Of a stretch of 64,000 nt of DNA, positions 27,207 to 36,788 are shown piece after piece; position 1 is the stretch's first letter; every line of letters begins with the position of its first letter. Origin of the DNA: an uncultured Marinobacter sp. (GTDB lineage: Bacteria; Pseudomonadota; Gammaproteobacteria; Pseudomonadales; Oleiphilaceae); assembly GCF_947488835.1 (NCBI RefSeq), contig NZ_CANLBK010000001.1, positions 1,674,001 through 1,738,000 on the forward strand. The letters are read 5' to 3'. The translations under genes were made by a program, and so were the position numbers. A model generated the notes under the pieces. It was not told where the DNA came from. It did no database searches and saw only the letters and a list, made by a program, of their open reading frames with translations.

Positions 27207-28418
27207 ATGCGGCGTGTTGTTATCACCGGCATGGGGATTGTCTCCAGCCTTGGCACCAATCAAAAAGAAGTCACACGCTCCCTGAAGGAGTCCATTCCAG
27301 GAATCGCCTTCAGTGAAGAAGCCCGTGACAACGGTTTGCGCAGCCACGTGTGCGGCCAGATCAACCTGGACCTACCAGAACTGATTGACCGCAAGCTTTT
27401 GCGTTTCATGTGCCCGGCTGCTGCTTACACCTACCTCGCAGCCTGCGAAGCCATTGAGCAGGCTGGACTGACCAAAGAGCACCTCACGGCTAACACCACC
27501 GGCGCCGTATTTGGCACCGGCGGCGCGTCAACGGTTGAGCTTCTCGATGCGATCGACACCCACCGTGCCAAAGGCATTCGTCGCGTTGGTCCTTATCGCG
27601 TGCCTCGCACCATGGGCAGCTCAATCAACGCGACCATTGCAACAGCATTTGGCATTACCGGCATCAACTACGGAATTACCTCAGCCTGTGCCACCAGCGC
27701 ACACGCCATTGGCCATGCCGCTGACCAGATTGCACTGGGGCGCCAGGACGTGATGCTTGCCGGCGGCGGCGAAGATATCCACTGGACCCTGAGCCTGATG
27801 TTTGACGCCATGGGCGCACTCTCAACCAAATACAACGATACGCCTGAGAAAGCATCCCGCACCTATGATGCAGACCGTGACGGCTTTGTTATCTCCGGCG
27901 GCGGCGGTACCCTGGTGATCGAGGCTCTGGAGCATGCAGAGGCGCGAGGCGCGAACATCATTGCAGAACTGGTTGGTTTTGGCGCCACATCAGACGGCGC
28001 CGACATGGTTGCCCCAAGTGGTGAAGGTGCTATTCGCTGTATGCACCAGGCCATGAAAAACCTGGATGGCGAAATCAGCTATATCAACACCCACGGCACC
28101 AGTACACCTGCTGGTGATGTAACTGAACTGAAGGCGCTGAAAGCGACCTTTGGTGACAAAATCCCACCGCTAAGCTCCACCAAGCCGCTTTGCGGCCACG
28201 CTCTTGGTGCGGCAGGCGTTCACGAAGCCATCTACTGCTTAATCATGCAGCGGGATGGATTTATCGCGCCCTCAGCTAACATCGAGAACCTCGACGAAGG
28301 TGCCGAAGGCTATCCAATCGTGCGTAAGCGCCTGGACAACCAAAACCTGGATCTCGTTATGAGCAACAGTTTTGGCTTTGGTGGCACCAACGCAACATTG
28401 GTATTTAAAAAGTTCTGA
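27207..28418 (+). CDS. fabB: Beta-ketoacyl-ACP synthase I FabB
   Basis: Condensing enzyme (403 aa) that elongates the cis-unsaturated intermediates made by FabA. The Cys-His-His triad is intact: Cys161 in SACATSAHA, His296 in [12 protein letters not shown] and His331 in [10 protein letters not shown], with the C-terminal [12 protein letters not shown] loop. AGGAG precedes the ATG. It is translated in tandem with fabA and diverges from nothing; the convergent AraC-type fragment begins 17 nt after its stop. Confidence 0.98.
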   Translation: MRRVVITGMGIVSSLGTNQKEVTRSLKESIPGIAFSEEARDNGLRSHVCGQINLDLPELIDRKLLRFMCPAAAYTYLAACEAIEQAGLTKEHLTANTTGAVFGTGGASTVELLDAIDTHRAKGIRRVGPYRVPRTMGSSINATIATAFGITGINYGITSACATSAHAIGHAADQIALGRQDVMLAGGGEDIHWTLSLMFDAMGALSTKYNDTPEKASRTYDADRDGFVISGGGGTLVIEALEHAEARGANIIAELVGFGATSDGADMVAPSGEGAIRCMHQAMKNLDGEISYINTHGTSTPAGDVTELKALKATFGDKIPPLSSTKPLCGHALGAAGVHEAIYCLIMQRDGFIAPSANIENLDEGAEGYPIVRKRLDNQNLDLVMSNSFGFGGTNATLVFKKF

Positions 28419-28435
28419 TTTCTCGCAATCAAAGT

Positions 28436-28834
28436 TCAGGACAATCTGATAGAGCGATATTCAGCCGGGGAAGTGCCCATCCAGCGCTTGAATGCCCGGC
28501 TGAACGCGCTCAATTCTGAAAACCCAAGCTGCTCAGCAATTTCCACCAGCGGCTTGGTTTTATCCTGCATGTAAGTTAGCGCCTGCTTACGGCGCACATC
28601 CTCCAGTATACGGGCAAAAGTCAAACCTTCCCGCTTCAATTTCTTGTGGAGCGTATACCGACTCATGTGCAACTGAGACGCCACTACCTCAACACCCACC
28701 TTGCCTCGGGCAAGCTGAATGCTGATCAGCGAACTCACTCTGTTACCCAGTGAAACCCGCGCCACATCTTGGCTCAGGGGGCCTGACACCATCTTTCGAT
28801 CCTCCAGATTCATAACCGTCCAATCACGTACCAC
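28436..28834 (-). CDS. Isolated AraC-type DNA-binding domain protein (132 aa)
   Basis: Only the AraC/XylS DNA-binding part is present. Two helix-turn-helix motifs are visible: GVEVVASQLHMSRYTLHKKL and the signature region VEIAEQLGFSELSAFSRAFK with WMGTSPAEYR. A normal AraC regulator of the closest type (about 330 residues) has an N-terminal effector domain of some 200 residues; here only about 30 residues precede the helices and no room exists upstream, since the U32 gene starts 117 nt away. It is either a small stand-alone regulator or the remnant of a truncated one. The frame is intact. Confidence 0.7.
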   Translation of the reverse strand: MVRDWTVMNLEDRKMVSGPLSQDVARVSLGNRVSSLISIQLARGKVGVEVVASQLHMSRYTLHKKLKREGLTFARILEDVRRKQALTYMQDKTKPLVEIAEQLGFSELSAFSRAFKRWMGTSPAEYRSIRLS

Positions 28835-28950
28835 GACTTACAGCGTACACATGTTAGCTGAAAATAATCAATAAGACGTTTGAGCAGGATCAAGGGAAAG
28901 CGCATTAGCCTGCGGCAAAATAGCCCACCATTGATTTACCCGGAGCGCAC

Positions 28951-30270
28951 ATGAATATCCCGGAATTGCTCGCACCCGCCGGCACCCCTGAACACATGGA
29001 AACCGCATTCGCCTATGGCGCTGACGCTGTCTATGCCGGCCAGCCGCGCTACTCTCTGCGGGTGCGCAACAATAGCTTTAAAGACGCAACCGCACTGGGC
29101 TCCGGTATCCGGCGCGCCCATGAACTGGGCAGGCAGTTTTATCTGGTATCGAACATAGCGCCCCACAATGACAAGGTGCGCTCTTACCTGCGAGACTTGG
29201 AACCGGTGTTGGAGTACAAACCGGATGCGCTGATTATGTCCGACCCCGGCCTGATCATGCTGGTGCGGGAAAAATGGCCAGATCAGCCCATTCACCTATC
29301 GGTGCAGGCCAATGCCGTAAACTGGGCCACGGTGGAGTTTTGGCGCCGCCAGGGCGTCAGCCGGGTGATTCTTTCACGGGAACTGGGGCTGGGTGAAATC
29401 CGCGACATACGCGAACGGGTTCCGGGTATGGAGCTGGAAGTCTTCGTTCATGGTGCCCTGTGTATGGCCTATTCCGGGCGCTGCCTGCTCTCTGGCTATA
29501 TGAATCATAGGGACGCCAACCAGGGCGCATGCACCAATGCCTGCCGTTGGAACTACAAGGAAGTTGCCCACACTCAGGACCAAACCGGCGACCTGATTGC
29601 CACATCGCCCGTGACGGATGTTCAAAGCTACGAGCCAAAAGAAATTCTTCTGGAAGAGCCCAACCGCCCCGGCAGTTTTATTCCTGCCTATGAAGATGAG
29701 CACGGCACCTACATCATGAACTCCCGGGATCTGCGTGCCGTGCAACACGTGGCAGAACTGGCCGCCATGGGCGTGCACTCCCTGAAAATCGAGGGCCGCA
29801 CCAAAAGCACCTATTATGTTGCCCGAACTACTCAGGTTTACCGCAACGCCATTGATCAGGCGGCACAAGGCAAGCCTTTTGACATGAGCCTGATGAACGA
29901 ATTGGAGGCACTTTCCAACCGCGGCTACACAGAAGGATTCCTACGCAGGCACATGCCACAGGAATACCAGACCTACGAGCGTGGTTCGTCCTATCTGGGC
30001 ACGCAACAAGTTGTAGGCACCATCACCGATGATGACGGGCAATGGCTCACCATCGATGTGAAAAACAAATTCTCCCCTGGCGACCAGATGGAACTGATTA
30101 CACCTTCTGGCAATCTGCAGTTTTCAATACCGGTTATGGAGAACCGCAACGGCATCGCTATGGATTGCGCGCCGGGCAGCGGCCACATTGTTCGCATCCC
30201 TCGCCCACCGCACACACCTGAAGCACTGAAACACAGTTACCTCACCCGCATTTTGCCACCCGAAGCCTAA
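28951..30270 (+). CDS. trhP: U32-family tRNA hydroxylation protein, TrhP/YegQ-like
   Basis: Protein of 439 residues in the peptidase U32 family, of the YegQ/TrhP branch. E. coli TrhP acts in prephenate-dependent 5-hydroxylation of uridine 34 in tRNA. The N-terminal ELLAPAGTPEHMETAFAYGA, the U32 signature EVFVHGALCMAYSGRC and the Cys-rich GACTNACRWNYKE (probable Fe-S ligands) are visible, along with the central KIEGRTKSTYYVA and a C-terminal beta-barrel domain. Length and motifs match YegQ rather than UbiU/UbiV. The start ATG follows a GGAGCGC ribosome site. It stands alone. Confidence 0.87.
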   Translation: MNIPELLAPAGTPEHMETAFAYGADAVYAGQPRYSLRVRNNSFKDATALGSGIRRAHELGRQFYLVSNIAPHNDKVRSYLRDLEPVLEYKPDALIMSDPGLIMLVREKWPDQPIHLSVQANAVNWATVEFWRRQGVSRVILSRELGLGEIRDIRERVPGMELEVFVHGALCMAYSGRCLLSGYMNHRDANQGACTNACRWNYKEVAHTQDQTGDLIATSPVTDVQSYEPKEILLEEPNRPGSFIPAYEDEHGTYIMNSRDLRAVQHVAELAAMGVHSLKIEGRTKSTYYVARTTQVYRNAIDQAAQGKPFDMSLMNELEALSNRGYTEGFLRRHMPQEYQTYERGSSYLGTQQVVGTITDDDGQWLTIDVKNKFSPGDQMELITPSGNLQFSIPVMENRNGIAMDCAPGSGHIVRIPRPPHTPEALKHSYLTRILPPEA

Positions 30271-30320
30271 CGTTCACGGAGCTATCGACTCCGTATATAC
30301 GCCTATCAAAACCGCTCCAA

Positions 30321-30347
30321 ACCCGTCAGATTTAGCGTCTGGCGGGT
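30321..30347 (+). terminator. Hairpin after the trhP-like gene
   Basis: A 10-bp stem with one G-T pair (ACCCGTCAGA/TCTGGCGGGT) and a seven-base loop, about 50 nt after the stop and before the suf promoter. Without a T run it is a weaker terminator candidate. Confidence 0.45.
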
Positions 30348-30381
30348 GTATTACGATATACTTGCCATTCCCCCCAATTTA

Positions 30382-30406
30382 ATACCTGACTAATTTAGTA
30401 TGGTAT
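30382..30406 (+). promoter_or_regulatory. IscR type-1-like site at the suf promoter
   Basis: The 25-bp element has the form ATA-CCT-GACT-AATT-TAGT-AT-GG-TAT and fits the E. coli type-1 IscR consensus (ATA, then GACT, an AT-rich centre, AGT, TAT) at all but two positions. It sits about 110 bp before the sufB start. It predicts control of the whole suf operon by [2Fe-2S]-IscR. No iscR gene is in the window. Confidence 0.7.
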
Positions 30407-30513
30407 TGTACAATTACGAACCAGAAGCAACAGATCAGGCCCCGCAACCCGTCACGGTTGCCGGCAAATCAAAGGGCCTCAGAGCCCGCGAGAGAGAATA
30501 CGGAGCGACGATC

Positions 30514-31962
30514 ATGACGACCGCCAACAAAGAGGTGAACGAACTGATCAAACGGGAATACGAACACGGTTTCGTAACAGATATCGAAGTAGATACCTTC
30601 GAGCCCGGTTTGAATGAAGACGTTATCACCCGCCTTTCTGAAATCAAGAAAGAGCCGCAGTTCATGCTGGAGTGGCGCCTCAAGGCCTATCGTCGCTGGC
30701 TTGAAATGGAAGAGCCCGATTGGGCTCACTTGGGCTACGAGAGAATCGACTATAACGATATTTCCTACTACTCAGCCCCGAAACGTAAAGAAGACATGCC
30801 TCAGAGTCTTGATGAGGTAGATCCCGAACTGCTGAAAACCTATGAGCGGCTGGGCATCCCCCTGCACGAGCATGCAAAGCTCGCGGGTGTAGCCGTTGAT
30901 GCGGTATTTGATTCTGTTTCAGTAGCCACCACGTTTAAAGAGCCACTGGCAAAAGCAGGCGTTATCTTCTGCTCTATTTCAGAAGCCGTGCGCGATTACC
31001 CTGAACTGGTGCAAAAGTACCTCGGTACTGTTGTGCCCCACACAGACAACTTCTTTGCCGGCCTTAACGCAGCAGTCTTCTCGGACGGAACCTTTGTATA
31101 CGTTCCAAAGGGCGTTCGCTGCCCCATGGAACTGTCCACCTACTTCCGCATCAACGCGGCAAACACCGGGCAGTTCGAGCGCACACTGATTATTGCCGAC
31201 GAAGGCAGCTACGTGAGCTACCTGGAAGGCTGTACCGCCCCCATGCGCGACGAGAACCAGCTGCACGCAGCGGTGGTTGAGCTGATCGCACTGGATGATG
31301 CGGAGATCAAATACTCCACAGTACAAAACTGGTACCCGGGCGATGAGAACGGCAAAGGTGGCATCTACAACTTTGTAACCAAGCGCGCGGCCTGCATCGG
31401 CAAGAACTCCAAGGTTTCCTGGACTCAGGTAGAAACCGGCTCAGCCATTACCTGGAAGTACCCCAGCTGTATCCTGCGCGGTGAAGGCAGCGTTGGTGAG
31501 TTCTACTCAGTTGCGCTTACCCACAACTACCAGCAGGCCGATACTGGCACCAAGATGATTCATCTGGGCAAGAACACCACCAGCACCATCATCTCCAAGG
31601 GTATTTCAGCCGGCAAAAGCTCCAACGTATATCGCGGTCTGGTCAAGTTCGGCCCCCGCGCCGAGGGCGCTCGCAACTTTACCGAGTGTGATTCGCTGCT
31701 GATCGGTGACCAGTGCGGCGCACACACCTTCCCGTACATTGAGAGCCTGAACAAGTCCGCCATCGTTGAGCACGAGGCCACCACCTCGAAAGTGAGCGAC
31801 GAGCAGATGTTCCTTTGCCGCCAGCGCGGGATTGATATGGAGCGGGCCGTGTCCATGATTGTGAACGGTTTCTGCAAGGACGTTTTCAAGGAACTTCCCA
31901 TGGAGTTTGCGGTTGAAGCCGGCAAGCTTCTTGAAGTTAGCCTTGAAGGTTCTGTTGGTTAA
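30514..31962 (+). CDS. sufB: Fe-S cluster scaffold subunit SufB
   Basis: Scaffold (482 aa) of the SufBC2D complex on which Fe-S clusters are built. It shows the family's KRKEDMPQS region, the long beta-helix ([37 protein letters not shown]), [20 protein letters not shown] with conserved Cys, and the end [17 protein letters not shown]. The frame is open to 30400, but that region overlaps the promoter; the ATG at 30514 ([12 protein letters not shown]) has GGAG upstream and matches the family start. First gene of sufBCDSATE. Confidence 0.97.
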   Translation: MTTANKEVNELIKREYEHGFVTDIEVDTFEPGLNEDVITRLSEIKKEPQFMLEWRLKAYRRWLEMEEPDWAHLGYERIDYNDISYYSAPKRKEDMPQSLDEVDPELLKTYERLGIPLHEHAKLAGVAVDAVFDSVSVATTFKEPLAKAGVIFCSISEAVRDYPELVQKYLGTVVPHTDNFFAGLNAAVFSDGTFVYVPKGVRCPMELSTYFRINAANTGQFERTLIIADEGSYVSYLEGCTAPMRDENQLHAAVVELIALDDAEIKYSTVQNWYPGDENGKGGIYNFVTKRAACIGKNSKVSWTQVETGSAITWKYPSCILRGEGSVGEFYSVALTHNYQQADTGTKMIHLGKNTTSTIISKGISAGKSSNVYRGLVKFGPRAEGARNFTECDSLLIGDQCGAHTFPYIESLNKSAIVEHEATTSKVSDEQMFLCRQRGIDMERAVSMIVNGFCKDVFKELPMEFAVEAGKLLEVSLEGSVG

Positions 31963-32003
31963 ATTACATACACAGATTTTCAGATTAAAGAGAGAAGCCA
32001 CAA

Positions 32004-32792
32004 ATGCTGAGCATCAAAAACCTGCACGCCTCCGTTGAGGGCAAAGAAATCCTCAAGGGTATCAACCTGGAGATCAAAGCCGGGGAAGTACATGCGATTA
32101 TGGGCCCGAACGGTTCGGGCAAAAGTACGCTGGCCCAAGTGCTTGCAGGCAACGACGCATTTGAAGTTACCTCTGGCAGCGTCACCATGCACGGTGAAGA
32201 CCTGCTTGAGAAAGCGACTGAAGAGCGTGCGCGGGATGGCGTGTTCCTGGCGTTTCAGTACCCGGTAGAGATTCCGGGCGTCAGCAACCTGCAGTTCATG
32301 CGCACATCCGTGAACGCCATGCGTCACCACAGGGGCGAGTCAGAAATGAACGCTGCTGAATTTATGAAGATGGCCCGGGAAATTTCCAAGCAAGTGGATC
32401 TCGACCCTGCTTTTCTCAAGCGCGGTGTAAACGAAGGCTTCTCCGGTGGCGAGAAAAAGCGTAACGAAATCATGCAAGCCCTGATGCTGCAACCAAAGTT
32501 GGCCATCCTGGATGAAACCGACTCCGGCCTGGACATCGACGCACTCAAGGTTGTTTCTGACGGCGTTAATGCTCTGCGCGCCGAAGACCGGGCCATTTTG
32601 ATGGTCACTCACTATCAGCGCCTGCTTGACCATATTGTTCCTGATTTCGTTCACGTTCTGGCCGAAGGCAAGATTGTGAAGTCTGGCGGCCGCGAATTGG
32701 CCCTGGAGCTGGAAGAGCGTGGTTACGCATGGCTTGGCATCAAGGACGATGAAACTGCAGCCAGTTCAGCCCTCTCCAACTCAGCCAACTAA
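32004..32792 (+). CDS. sufC: Fe-S assembly ATPase SufC
   Basis: ABC-type ATPase (262 aa) of the SufBCD complex; ATP binding drives the structural change that opens the scaffold. Walker A is GPNGSGKST, the signature is FSGGEKKRNEI and Walker B is LAILDETDSGLD, with the family QYPVEIPGVSNLQFMR in the Q-loop region and the H-loop in MVTHYQRLL. There is no membrane domain. An AGAGAGA ribosome site precedes the ATG; spacing to sufB is 41 nt and to sufD 12 nt. Confidence 0.98.
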   Translation: MLSIKNLHASVEGKEILKGINLEIKAGEVHAIMGPNGSGKSTLAQVLAGNDAFEVTSGSVTMHGEDLLEKATEERARDGVFLAFQYPVEIPGVSNLQFMRTSVNAMRHHRGESEMNAAEFMKMAREISKQVDLDPAFLKRGVNEGFSGGEKKRNEIMQALMLQPKLAILDETDSGLDIDALKVVSDGVNALRAEDRAILMVTHYQRLLDHIVPDFVHVLAEGKIVKSGGRELALELEERGYAWLGIKDDETAASSALSNSAN

Positions 32793-32804
32793 GGAGACCG
32801 CGGA

Positions 32805-34094
32805 ATGAAACCAGCACCAAGTCTTCTTTCCAGCGCGTTTCTGCAGCCGGCTGGCCAGGCACTACCCGCACCATTGCTTGCCCTGCGTAAACAGCGTGGC
32901 GCCGCCTTGGTAGACATGCCCATGCCAACGCGGAAAACCGAGAACTGGAAATACTCCAGCAAGTATCTGAAGCTGACCGACGAGATGGCTGTCTCACTGC
33001 CCACGGCGGGCAAAACCGGCAGCGCTCTTGCTGTACCCGGCTACAAGGTGGCTTTTATCAATGGCGTAATGGTGCCAGAAGCCAGCGAGTACCCGGATCT
33101 GAACGATATCCTTATCCAGCGCTTCAGTGATCTTTCAGACGCCGAAGCCAGCGAACTGGCTGAACGCCTGGACAGCACCCTCGATGCCAAAGCCGTGCAG
33201 TTTGCAGGATTAAACACTGCACGCTTTGAAGACGGCCTCGTCATTCGCCTGAAACCAGGTGCGGTGCTTGACCAGCCACTGTTCATCATCCATGAAGTGA
33301 CCGCCGACGCCAGTGGATCTGCCTTCCCACGCATCTTTGTGGAAGCCGGCCGTAACAGCCAGGTCACGCTGGTTGAAGAGTTTATCTCCAGCGGTCAGGA
33401 AGCGGTATTTGTGAACTCTGTAACCGAGTTCACCCTTGCAGAAGGCGCAAACGTTACCAACATCCGGCTGAGTATGGGCGGTGAGAACGTACAACACATT
33501 GGTGCCACTGGCGTAACCCAACAGCGTAGCTCTCGCTTCGAGAGCCACTGCGTAGGCTTTGGCGGCCCCCTGCGGCGCCATGATCTTCGAGTGCGACTGG
33601 AAGGCAAAGGCGCAGAGTGCAAGCTCAACGGCGTTGTTGTAACCCAGGACACACAGCATTACGACAACCACACGACCATTGAGCACGTAGCGCCCAATTG
33701 CGACAGCGAAGAAACCTATCGCAACATTGCGGCGGATAAATCCCACGCCGTGTTCAACGGCAGGATTCATATTCACCCGGACGCCCAGAAGTCCAATGCG
33801 AATATGAGCAACAAGAACCTGCTGCTCTCCACTGGCGCCGAGATCGACACCAAGCCCGAGCTTGAGATCTACGCGGATGACGTAAAATGCGCCCACGGGG
33901 CCACAATCGGTCAGCTGGATAAAGAATCGCTGTTTTATCTGGTATCGCGGGGCATTGGCCTTCGTGAAGCCAATGTTCTGCTGACTATGGCGTTCATCAA
34001 CGAATTGGTTGCTCAGATTCCAGTGGATGCCGTGAAAGATACGGTGCAAATCCGTCTCAACCAGTTTTTTGATCAAGCATTCCAGGAGGTCTGA
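32805..34094 (+). CDS. sufD: Fe-S cluster assembly protein SufD
   Basis: SufB paralogue (429 aa) that completes the SufBC2D scaffold and helps iron entry. An N-terminal helical part with MPTRKTENWKYSS is followed by the beta-helix and the conserved late block NAVFNGRIHIHPDAQKSNA-type region (HAVFNGRIHIHPDAQKSNAN) and CAHGATIGQLDKESLFYLVS. The His and Cys in those blocks correspond to residues placed at the SufB-SufD interface. AAGGAG precedes the ATG. It lies 5 nt before sufS. Confidence 0.97.
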   Translation: MKPAPSLLSSAFLQPAGQALPAPLLALRKQRGAALVDMPMPTRKTENWKYSSKYLKLTDEMAVSLPTAGKTGSALAVPGYKVAFINGVMVPEASEYPDLNDILIQRFSDLSDAEASELAERLDSTLDAKAVQFAGLNTARFEDGLVIRLKPGAVLDQPLFIIHEVTADASGSAFPRIFVEAGRNSQVTLVEEFISSGQEAVFVNSVTEFTLAEGANVTNIRLSMGGENVQHIGATGVTQQRSSRFESHCVGFGGPLRRHDLRVRLEGKGAECKLNGVVVTQDTQHYDNHTTIEHVAPNCDSEETYRNIAADKSHAVFNGRIHIHPDAQKSNANMSNKNLLLSTGAEIDTKPELEIYADDVKCAHGATIGQLDKESLFYLVSRGIGLREANVLLTMAFINELVAQIPVDAVKDTVQIRLNQFFDQAFQEV

Positions 34095-34099
34095 CCGGT

Positions 34100-35353
34100 A
34101 TGAATGACCTGTCCATGGCAAGCACAGCAACCCAAAAGGCGTTTGATGTACAAGCCATACGCCGGGACTTTCCCATCCTGTCCCAACAGGTAAATGGAAA
34201 GCCGCTGGTATACCTGGATAACGGTGCGTCGGCACAGAAGCCGCTCGCCGTTCTGGATGCCATGGACCGTTATTACCGGGAAATGCACTCCAACGTACAC
34301 CGGGGTGCCCACACCCTTGGCGACCGTGCAACCGCCGCATTTGAAGGCGCGCGGGAAACCGTTCGCAGTTTTTTGAATGCAGGCAGCACCCGGGAAATCA
34401 TCTGGACAAAGGGTACAACCGAGGCCATCAACCTGGTGGCGAATGGTCTGGCCCCCAAACTCAAAGCCGGCGACGAAATTCTGGTGAGCCACATGGAGCA
34501 CCACGCCAACATTGTGCCCTGGCAGATGATTGCCGAACGCACTGGCGCAAAAGTGGTGCCGATTCAGGTTACGCCCGCGGGCGAACTGGATCTTGAGTCC
34601 TTTGATCGCTTGCTGAACGAGCGCACCCGAGTATTGGCCATCACCCACGTCTCCAATGTTCTGGGTACAGTCAATCCGGTAAAAGAATTAGTCGGCAAGG
34701 CGAAGGCTCGTGGTGTGATCACCCTGCTAGACGGCGCCCAGGCAGTTCCCCACTTCCAACCGGATGTGCAAGAACTGGATTGTGACTTTTACGTGTTTTC
34801 ATCCCACAAGCTGTTCGGCCCAACCGGCATTGGTGTGCTTTTTGGTAAAGCCACGCTGCTGGAAGACATGCCCCCTTATCAGGGCGGCGGCGAGATGATT
34901 GAGCGGGTATCGTTCGAGCGCACCACCTGGAACGTTCTACCCTACAAATTTGAAGCAGGTACGCCGGCAATCGCTGAGGCCGTGGGTCTGGGTGCGGCAA
35001 TTGACTACCTTAACCGGCTCGACCGGCCAGCAATGGAAGCGGCGGAGAATGCCTTGATGGCCCGCGCCAATCAATTGGTTGAGACCGTTCCGGGCATGAG
35101 CATTATTGGCACCGCCAAGCAAAAAGTTCCCGTGATGTCCTTTAAAATCGACGGCTTGCACCCCAGTGATATAGGTACCTTACTGGATCAGCAAGGCATC
35201 GCTATTCGCACTGGCCATCACTGTGCCATGCCGCTGATGGATTTCTACGGAGTTCCCGGTACAGCCCGGGCCTCCTTTGCGTTCTACAATACACTGGATG
35301 AGGTGGAGCAACTGTTTGCCGCCTTACAAAAAGTCCAGCGCCTGTTTGCCTGA
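34100..35353 (+). CDS. sufS: Cysteine desulfurase SufS
   Basis: PLP-dependent enzyme (417 aa) that removes sulfur from cysteine as a persulfide and passes it to SufE. PLP-binding Lys237 lies in FSSHKLFGPTG and the persulfide Cys375 in RTGHHCAMP, a group-II desulfurase. THVSNVLGT and LLDGAQAVPH are also typical. An AGGAGG lies upstream of the first ATG; a second ATG five codons on is a possible alternative. It sits between sufD and sufA. Confidence 0.97.
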   Translation: MNDLSMASTATQKAFDVQAIRRDFPILSQQVNGKPLVYLDNGASAQKPLAVLDAMDRYYREMHSNVHRGAHTLGDRATAAFEGARETVRSFLNAGSTREIIWTKGTTEAINLVANGLAPKLKAGDEILVSHMEHHANIVPWQMIAERTGAKVVPIQVTPAGELDLESFDRLLNERTRVLAITHVSNVLGTVNPVKELVGKAKARGVITLLDGAQAVPHFQPDVQELDCDFYVFSSHKLFGPTGIGVLFGKATLLEDMPPYQGGGEMIERVSFERTTWNVLPYKFEAGTPAIAEAVGLGAAIDYLNRLDRPAMEAAENALMARANQLVETVPGMSIIGTAKQKVPVMSFKIDGLHPSDIGTLLDQQGIAIRTGHHCAMPLMDFYGVPGTARASFAFYNTLDEVEQLFAALQKVQRLFA

Positions 35354-35366
35354 TGGAGGAGACACC

Positions 35367-35720
35367 ATGACAGCTGAAGTCTTCACGCCGACCGTAGGCG
35401 TCACCATGACGCCAAGTGCCGTCAAACACGTGCGCAAGCAACTCGACAAAGCATCGAATGCAAAAGGTATACGGCTGGCAATCAAAAAAAGCGGATGCTC
35501 CGGCTTCAAGTACGAAACCCAGTGGGTGGACGAAGCCTCATCCGACGACAGAATATTCCACATTGACGGGGTTGATGTGTTTGTGAAAGAGGAACACCTT
35601 GCCATGGTGAATGGCATCGAGATCGACTTCGTTACCGAAGGCGTAAACTCCATGTTCCAGTTCCGCAATCCAAACGCCACCGCCGAATGCGGGTGTGGCG
35701 AGAGCTTTACCGTAAGCTGA
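35367..35720 (+). CDS. sufA: Fe-S carrier protein SufA (HesB/IscA family)
   Basis: A-type carrier (117 aa) that accepts clusters from SufBCD and hands them to target enzymes. The three ligand cysteines are present: Cys44 in KKSGCSGFKY, and Cys108 and Cys110 in CGCGESF near the C-terminus. The start at 35367 directly follows a GGAGGAGAC ribosome site, 13 nt after the sufS stop. An upstream in-frame reading overlapping sufS is rejected. Confidence 0.95.
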   Translation: MTAEVFTPTVGVTMTPSAVKHVRKQLDKASNAKGIRLAIKKSGCSGFKYETQWVDEASSDDRIFHIDGVDVFVKEEHLAMVNGIEIDFVTEGVNSMFQFRNPNATAECGCGESFTVS

Positions 35721-35759
35721 TTACGCCCCCTCTCCGCGCCAAACGAGGTTCAACCAGGC

Positions 35760-36302
35760 ATGCAAGAACGTGAAGTCGTCCTGACCAAACGCGAGGTGGA
35801 AGCCCGCCTTGTTCCTGTTGGAACAGAAATCATGATTCCGGCAGACACCTTTGTCACGATCACCCAGTCACTAGGTGGCACCTTTACCGTTGCAGTTAAC
35901 GGCAACCTTGCCCGCATTGAAGGTCACAACGCTGACGCCTTGGGCAAAAAGCCCTTGGAAAGCAGCTTCGAAACGCCGGAAGACGGTACTATCAACGAAA
36001 ATCAAGTGTGGGAGGCCATGCGCAACTGCTACGACCCGGAAATTCCGGTCAACGTGGTGGACCTAGGCCTGATTTACGAGTGTCGGATTGAAAACGGTAC
36101 GCCCGACGGCAACCATGTTTTCATTCTTATGACTCTCACGGCCGCCGGTTGCGGTATGGGGCCAGTAATCACCGACGATTTGAAAACAAAAGTTGAGCAT
36201 GTTCCCAACGTAGACAAGGTAACCGTAGAGCTAACCTTTGATCCGCCCTGGAACAACGACATGCTGACTGACGAAGCCAAACTCGAACTGGGAATGTTGT
36301 AA
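35760..36302 (+). CDS. sufT: Fe-S maturation protein SufT
   Basis: Cytoplasmic protein (180 aa) of the SufT group: a short N-terminal family domain followed by a DUF59/MIP18 domain (VWEAMRNCYDPEIPVNVVDLG, VFILMTLTAAGCGMGPVI, VTVELTFDPPWNNDML). SufT helps mature Fe-S proteins under high demand in several bacteria. The Cys in TAAGCG is the conserved one. It lies 39 nt after sufA and its stop is followed at once by the sufE ATG, so it is in the same operon. Confidence 0.92.
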   Translation: MQEREVVLTKREVEARLVPVGTEIMIPADTFVTITQSLGGTFTVAVNGNLARIEGHNADALGKKPLESSFETPEDGTINENQVWEAMRNCYDPEIPVNVVDLGLIYECRIENGTPDGNHVFILMTLTAAGCGMGPVITDDLKTKVEHVPNVDKVTVELTFDPPWNNDMLTDEAKLELGML

Positions 36303-36764
36303 ATGCCAGCGACAGAACAGGATTTTCTGGACAACCCACTCGGGAAAAACCCGACACTGGAAGACGTACTCGACGGTTTTGAGTTTCTGGACGACTGGGA
36401 AGAGCGCTACGCATTTATTATTGATCTGGGCAAACAGCTACCGGACTTTCCGGACGACGCCCGGATTGAGGAAAACTACGTCCACGGCTGCCAGAGCCAA
36501 GTCTGGGTAATTTCCCACTTCCACGAAGCCAGTGGCAAGCTCTATCTCCTGATAGATTCAGACGCAATGATCGTACGTGGCCTCGCCTCTATGATTCTGA
36601 TTGCACTGAACGGGAAAACCCCAAGAGACCTGCTGGCTACCGATATAGACGAGCTGTTTGAACAACTGGATCTGTTCCGCCATATCTCCCCTACTCGCGG
36701 CAACGGCCTGCGCTCCATGATCGGGAAGATCCGCGATATTGCCGCGGCACAAGTGGCTGAGTGA
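36303..36764 (+). CDS. sufE: Cysteine desulfurase partner SufE
   Basis: Small sulfur acceptor (153 aa) that takes the persulfide from SufS, enhances its turnover and delivers sulfur to SufB. The acceptor Cys63 lies in the conserved loop NYVHGCQSQVW. The RYAFIIDLGKQLP helix and the C-terminal GLRSMIGKIRDIA are typical. The ATG immediately follows the sufT stop. Last gene of the suf operon; the next gene, flgT, is convergent 24 nt away. Confidence 0.96.
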   Translation: MPATEQDFLDNPLGKNPTLEDVLDGFEFLDDWEERYAFIIDLGKQLPDFPDDARIEENYVHGCQSQVWVISHFHEASGKLYLLIDSDAMIVRGLASMILIALNGKTPRDLLATDIDELFEQLDLFRHISPTRGNGLRSMIGKIRDIAAAQVAE

Positions 36765-36788
36765 CCTACGCACCGGCTTAGGTGTGAG

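Noticed and set aside
30400..30513. N-terminal extension of sufB
   Set aside because: The extension overlaps the IscR site and promoter, has no ribosome site and does not resemble SufB; the start at 30514 has GGAG.
33210..34340. 376-codon open frame opposite sufD and sufS
   Set aside because: Antisense shadow of two certain suf genes.
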